This document shows, in pieces, positions 60,518 through 64,000 of a DNA stretch of 64,000 nt. The notes under the pieces were generated by a model, which saw only the letters and a list, made by a program, of their open reading frames with translations, searched no databases and was not told the origin of the DNA. Position 1 is the first letter of the stretch, and every line of letters begins with the position of its first letter. The DNA comes from a virus: positions 91,875 to 155,874 of IMG/VR virus record IMGVR_UViG_3300034062_004313, one strand, 5' to 3'. Position numbers and translations under genes: made by a program.

Positions 60518-60877
60518 ATGGAAGATATACTTATAAAAATTGGAAGTTACGTATTAACAGGATTAATACCATTGGGGTTATGGATGTGGAAAGAATCTGC
60601 AAAAAAAGCAAAGGGAGAATCTGATATTCATAGTGCTTTAGAAGCATTGAAGTTATTAATTCATACTAATAAAACTTATTTTGATGAAAAAATACTTAGA
60701 TTAGAAAGAGATTTAAGGGAACAAAAAGAAGAAAAGAAAGAACTTGAAAACAGAATTTATATAAAAATACAATCTGTTGAAGGATTAGTTACTAAGTCTC
60801 ATGAACATATAAATGAAATTAAAGTATTAGTAACAAAAATTGCTACTATACAAGGAATGGAAAATCAAGACAAATGA
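60518..60877 (+). CDS. membrane-anchored coiled-coil protein, possible lysis accessory
   Basis: A 119-residue protein with one N-terminal membrane helix (IGSYVLTGLIPLGLWMW, about 7-24), then a long coiled coil (LRLERDLREQKEEKKELENR). It is followed by a two-helix holin candidate and a spanin-like protein, overlapping the former by 4 bp. Such single-span coiled-coil proteins occur in phage lysis cassettes. Holin-like or spanin-like roles are inference. Confidence 0.5.
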   Translation: MEDILIKIGSYVLTGLIPLGLWMWKESAKKAKGESDIHSALEALKLLIHTNKTYFDEKILRLERDLREQKEEKKELENRIYIKIQSVEGLVTKSHEHINEIKVLVTKIATIQGMENQDK

Positions 60878-61170
60878 TAATTAAACAATTTTTCTTAAAA
60901 TTACTAAAATCTAATTCAGGTGTGAGCAGTAGAAGATTTATTGGTCTTTTAATGCTACCTACATATATATTAGGTGTAGTTGTTGGGATATTCTCAAAAG
61001 AATTTAACTTTTATATAACAGCTATGATAGCTGCTGCTATACCATTATTAATGGCATATTTTCTTTTATCATGGGAACATATAAAAGAATTAGCATCAAG
61101 CTCTTTTATAATAAAGGGACCACCTGCTCAAAACGAAACAATAGTAGAAGAAACAATACTACCAGAATAA
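60874..61170 (+). CDS. putative holin
   Basis: A 98-residue protein with a positively charged N-terminus and two membrane helices, FIGLLMLPTYILGVVVGIFS (about 23-43) and YITAMIAAAIPLLMAYFLLS (about 50-69), and an acidic tail. Size and topology fit class II or III phage holins, which permeabilise the inner membrane at lysis. It overlaps genes on both sides. No specific family match was identified. Confidence 0.55.
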   Translation: MIIKQFFLKLLKSNSGVSSRRFIGLLMLPTYILGVVVGIFSKEFNFYITAMIAAAIPLLMAYFLLSWEHIKELASSSFIIKGPPAQNETIVEETILPE

Positions 61171-61844
61171 TGAAACAATATATATCACATATAATATTAA
61201 TAGGGTTGTTTTTAATAACCTTATTCTTTTTAAATAAATGTTCACAAAGTAAATATACTGAACTTGAAGATAAATATAAGCTTACACAAGTTGAGAATCA
61301 AACATTTGAAAGTCTTGTAAATAAAAAAAACGATACTATTAAAACTCAAAATGTTATTATACTAAAAACTGAAAAGTCTTTAAAAAACTACACTGACACA
61401 ATCTTCAATCTTAAAAAAAAACAAGAAAGAAAGATTAAAGAAGTGATAGCTTATTATAATAATAAAACTGATACAAGAGTAGATAGCTTCTTTGTATTTG
61501 AAGTGGATAGTATTCCTTACCCAGTTGTTATCACAGATGATTATGTAAGAGATTCTATGATAACAGTTCCACGTACTTATAAAGTGGATTCTACTTATTT
61601 TAAATTTGATGCTACAGTAACTAAAAAAGGAATGTTAATTAATTCATTAAGTTTACCAGATACAACATATGGAAGATTTGTAGAATTAAAGAATGGAAAA
61701 ATACAATACCAAGTATTCAATAAAAATCCGTATATTAGTATTGAAAATAGCAATTCAATAATATATCAACCCAAAAAGAAAAGGCTCAAATGGTTAATAC
61801 CATTAGGAGTAGGAATAGTAACAGGAATACTTATAACAAAATGA
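61170..61844 (+). CDS. spanin-like protein with two membrane segments
   Basis: A 224-residue protein starting at the ATG that overlaps the previous stop (TAATG); an upstream in-frame start at 61071 would run through the holin gene. Residues 5-22 (ISHIILIGLFLITLFFLN) form a signal anchor ending LNKC, a possible lipobox. A coiled coil follows (about 25-95), then a beta-type domain, and the C-terminus has a second hydrophobic helix (WLIPLGVGIVTGILI). N-terminal anchor plus coiled coil fits an inner spanin or peptidoglycan-spanning protein. Role inferred from neighbours. Confidence 0.5.
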   Translation: MKQYISHIILIGLFLITLFFLNKCSQSKYTELEDKYKLTQVENQTFESLVNKKNDTIKTQNVIILKTEKSLKNYTDTIFNLKKKQERKIKEVIAYYNNKTDTRVDSFFVFEVDSIPYPVVITDDYVRDSMITVPRTYKVDSTYFKFDATVTKKGMLINSLSLPDTTYGRFVELKNGKIQYQVFNKNPYISIENSNSIIYQPKKKRLKWLIPLGVGIVTGILITK

Positions 61845-62191
61845 TAATAAATCTTCCTATATATGAATGTAAAGTTCACTATATAGTAGTGGAAAAAAAT
61901 GAAGATATAGATAAAAAACAAAGATTTATTTATAAAAAACATAAAATAAATAAATCTGTACCTAAAGAAGAAGATGGTGGGAGTGTAGGGTTAATGATTC
62001 CTTGTTTTACAGATTATTATATGATAATTAGTAAAGAAGAAAAGAATAAAATTAATGTTATATTACATGAGCTAAGTCATTGCATAGACTTCATAACACA
62101 AGATAGAGGTATCGAAGATACAGAAGAAAAAGCTTATTTAACTGCTTATATAGGAGATAAAATATTAAAACATGAATTTAGCATATTATAA
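61841..62191 (+). CDS. small zincin-type peptidase
   Basis: A 116-residue protein starting at an ATGA overlap. It contains the zinc protease motif H76-E-L-S-H80 (NVILHELSHCIDF), with E95 or E96 in DTEEKAYLTAYIGD as likely third ligand. Small HELSH proteins are frequent in Bacteroides phages and may cut cell-wall peptides or a virion protein. Its TAA stop at 62189 is followed in the same frame by 24 open codons encoding a YIKVG-type motif, described separately. Lies next to the presumed lysis genes. Confidence 0.7.
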   Translation: MIINLPIYECKVHYIVVEKNEDIDKKQRFIYKKHKINKSVPKEEDGGSVGLMIPCFTDYYMIISKEEKNKINVILHELSHCIDFITQDRGIEDTEEKAYLTAYIGDKILKHEFSIL

Positions 62192-62266
62192 TCAAGATAT
62201 ATAAAAGTAGGAAGAGTTTGGAAAATTGCAACGCCAAATATTAAAGTTGCAGGAATTTGGAAATAA
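62192..62266 (+). other. in-frame coding-like extension after a TAA stop
   Basis: The 24 codons after the zincin stop, in the same frame, read SRYIKVGRVWKIATP then NIKVAGIWK and end in TAA overlapping the next ATG. Two tandem copies of a YIKVGxVWK-like unit are typical of phage proteins, so the segment looks like coding sequence although it has no ATG, GTG or TTG start. Readthrough, a mutated stop, or remnant of a separate gene are the options. Confidence 0.5.
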
Positions 62267-62736
62267 TGAAAACATTTGAAGCACCCGTAATCTTAACAAC
62301 AATACCGAATGAAATTATATCAGGTATTGAGTTAAAAATAATTGCAAATCTTGCAACAGTTATAATAAATTACAATACAAAACAAATTAGTCTTAACTGG
62401 TGTTGTAGTTATTACACGCTTGATAACCAACCATTTGCTATTGCTCCTTCTTATTATAAGGAACAAAATACACTTGAAAATATGTATATTTCAGAAGATG
62501 GTTCTATAATAATCTATAGTGAAAATGAACTCATAGAAACCTTTGGATTAAAAGATAGTGAAGGTAATCAAATATATGATAAAAATGGAAAACCATTACT
62601 GACAAGAGATGATTTAATGGATAGTTGGAGTTTTTACATGAAAAAGAGTACACAACCAATACCTTTAAAAGCATTATTTGAAGCAGTAGGTAATAGAGCA
62701 GCTATTGAAAATAGATTAAATAATGAGCACATTTAA
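62266..62736 (+). CDS. hypothetical protein, 156 residues
   Basis: Begins MKTFEAPVILTTIPNEIISG and is probably beta-rich in the first half (LKIIANLATVIINYNTKQIS) and helical near the end. The ATG at 62266 overlaps the stop of the in-frame extension; a TTG at 62257 is less likely. It lies directly before a fibre gene and overlaps its start by 14 bp, so it may be a tail-tip adaptor or fibre-associated protein. No family recognised. Confidence 0.5.
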   Translation: MKTFEAPVILTTIPNEIISGIELKIIANLATVIINYNTKQISLNWCCSYYTLDNQPFAIAPSYYKEQNTLENMYISEDGSIIIYSENELIETFGLKDSEGNQIYDKNGKPLLTRDDLMDSWSFYMKKSTQPIPLKALFEAVGNRAAIENRLNNEHI

Positions 62737-64000
62737 CGATAATATAGATATATTAGTTTCCGATTTGAATAAAAACAAACTCGGACAGGGGTTTAATCCT
62801 GCAACATTATTAGCAAGAGCACAAAGAGATGAAGATATAATATTTGAAATATTAGAAAAATTAAAAGATTTTAATAATAATGTTATTAATTTAACAACAT
62901 TAGGAACATCAGGACCATCTACATTAATTGGTTCTACTCTTAATATTCCACAATATAGCAGTGGTAGTAGTTATATCACTTCTATATTAGATACATCAAG
63001 CATAGATTTAGATGTTACAGCAGGAGTTTTAACAGCCAATTTTATAAATGCAGCAGGTTATATAACGTCTTCTTCGTTAAGTCCTTATTTAACAAGTGCT
63101 ATTGCTGCTACTACATATGAACCAATTATTGGTGCTGGAACTACAGGTCAATATTGGAGAGGAGATAAAACTTGGCAGACCTTTCCAACTGTTGGTACTT
63201 GGGGAGCATTAAACTATCCAACATGGGTAAGCGGTACACCATTTGTTAAGATGACTGCTGCTGGTACTTTTTCATTAGATACCAACACTTATCTAACTGC
63301 TAATCAAAATATAACATTATCAGGTGATATAACAGGTTCAGGTACAACTGCTATTACTACAACAATAGCCAATGGAGCCGTTGATATAGCAATGTTATCT
63401 GCAACAGGCACACCATCAAGTACTACATTTTTAAGAGGAGATAATACATGGGCAACCCCTGCTGGTGGAGGTGGTGGCACTCCAGCAGGTTCGACTGGAC
63501 AGGTTCAATTTAATAATGCTGGTTCGTTTGGAGCATCATCTAATTTATTTTGGGATAATACCAATAACAGGCTAACAGTAGGAACAGGAAATAGTGTGTC
63601 GGCTAATTTGGCTATCGAAAGCACAACGGCAGATGCTTTCATGGTTACGAGGTCAACATTAGCATCTGGGCAAGCCGGTATTTTTGTATTTAACGACCAA
63701 ACAACGGCCACTGCTGGTGCTTCATTCAATCTTTATGGCAATGCGTGGTCATCTGCTTTTGCGCGAAATCAGGCAGCATTTGGAAGCAGGCAAGGTTTAC
63801 TTTTCTTTTCAAATAATGCGTTATTAACTGGTGGAACTTCGCCGATTGATTTTTATCCCGGTGGCGGTTTAGAATCGCAGCGTTTTGTAAGAATGAAAAA
63901 CTTTGGCATGTCTATGAATAGCGCAGGCACGACAGCCGACCCTGTGGCAAGCGCAATACTTGACATGAATAGCACCACAAAAGGTTTTCTTCCACCTCGT
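62723..64000 (+). CDS. tail fibre protein, 3' end outside the window
   Basis: The ATG at 62723 opens a frame that runs 426 codons to the window end without a stop. The N-terminus (about 1-55) is helical; then come fibre-type repeats such as GTTGQYWRGDKTWQTF and STTFLRGDNTWATP, followed by a Gly-rich hinge (PAGGGGGTPAGSTGQVQFNN). The last residues, LDMNSTTKGFLPPR, match the region just before the C-terminal chaperone or tip of many Bacteroidetes phage fibres. From about 63,450 onward the base composition becomes visibly more GC-rich and codons such as GCG, GCC and CGC appear, suggesting that the distal receptor-binding part was acquired by recombination. Confidence 0.75.
   Translation, partial: MSTFNDNIDILVSDLNKNKLGQGFNPATLLARAQRDEDIIFEILEKLKDFNNNVINLTTLGTSGPSTLIGSTLNIPQYSSGSSYITSILDTSSIDLDVTAGVLTANFINAAGYITSSSLSPYLTSAIAATTYEPIIGAGTTGQYWRGDKTWQTFPTVGTWGALNYPTWVSGTPFVKMTAAGTFSLDTNTYLTANQNITLSGDITGSGTTAITTTIANGAVDIAMLSATGTPSSTTFLRGDNTWATPAGGGGGTPAGSTGQVQFNNAGSFGASSNLFWDNTNNRLTVGTGNSVSANLAIESTTADAFMVTRSTLASGQAGIFVFNDQTTATAGASFNLYGNAWSSAFARNQAAFGSRQGLLFFSNNALLTGGTSPIDFYPGGGLESQRFVRMKNFGMSMNSAGTTADPVASAILDMNSTTKGFLPPR

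Noticed and set aside
1-64000. Stop-codon reassignment, as in some crAss-like phages
   Set aside because: The giant ORFs are open under the standard code, and TAG and TGA both end genes at normal positions (for example TAG at 2624 and 18636).
1-64000. CRISPR arrays, insertion sequences or integrase/att sites
   Set aside because: No regularly spaced direct repeats, transposase or integrase-like protein and no terminal inverted repeats were noticed. The tRNA array is repetitive only through tRNA structure.

Overview
The window is part of an AT-rich double-stranded DNA phage genome. Every gene reads on the + strand, under the standard genetic code. It looks like a crAss-like phage (order Crassvirales) of a Bacteroidetes host. 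The reasons are the gene order (portal, acidic head-assembly protein, major capsid protein, fibres, ring-like proteins, about 1,500-residue muzzle-like protein, then giant cargo-like proteins of 1,355, 1,833, 3,203 and 2,003 residues), an Asp-x-Asp-x-Asp RNA-polymerase-type motif in the largest one, and promoters of the Bacteroidetes type (TTTG, 19-20 bp, TAnnTTTG).

Layout. 1-13,340: head module, with a portal that starts before the window, an acidic scaffold-like protein, the probable major capsid protein followed by a hairpin-rich gap, head or neck proteins, a large surface protein with a strong terminator, and head-fibre-like proteins. 13,368-16,882: a translation island of 22 tRNA genes in three operons, with an RlpA-like gene and a 55-residue gene embedded. 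16,883-17,442: two structured RNA candidates and no protein gene. 17,443-20,461: small unknown proteins, one resembling the Acb2/Tad1 hairpin family, a small HTH-like protein, tRNA-Arg and a calcineurin-like phosphoesterase. 20,532-27,110: ring-like proteins and the muzzle-like protein. 27,107-58,568: cargo-like proteins, including a composite zincin plus lysozyme protein and the putative virion RNA polymerase. 58,630-64,000: tail fibre, probable lysis proteins, a small zincin peptidase and a second fibre that runs off the window and becomes more GC-rich.

The main discovery candidate is the control of the tRNA genes. Each of the three tRNA operons is preceded by a 22-26-codon leader peptide, an antiterminator segment inside the end of that peptide's coding sequence, and an intrinsic terminator, which is the layout of a trp-type attenuator. 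The leader core is spelled with exactly the amino acids of the tRNAs downstream: THTTCPQWFTPT before tRNAs Pro, Thr, Phe, Gln, His, Trp and Cys; INMIVDNGIGANEK before Lys, Val, Asn, Met, Gly, Glu, Asp, Ile2/Met, Ile and Ala; LSLYSSSSYLLL before Leu, Leu, Ser, Ser and Tyr. A nine-codon peptide with two Arg codons lies over a terminator-like hairpin in front of the isolated tRNA-Arg. Together the tRNAs cover all 20 amino acids. The likely logic is that the phage expresses a tRNA set only when ribosomes stall for lack of one of those charged tRNAs, for example after host tRNA cleavage. All of this is read by eye from the sequence. Function is inferred.
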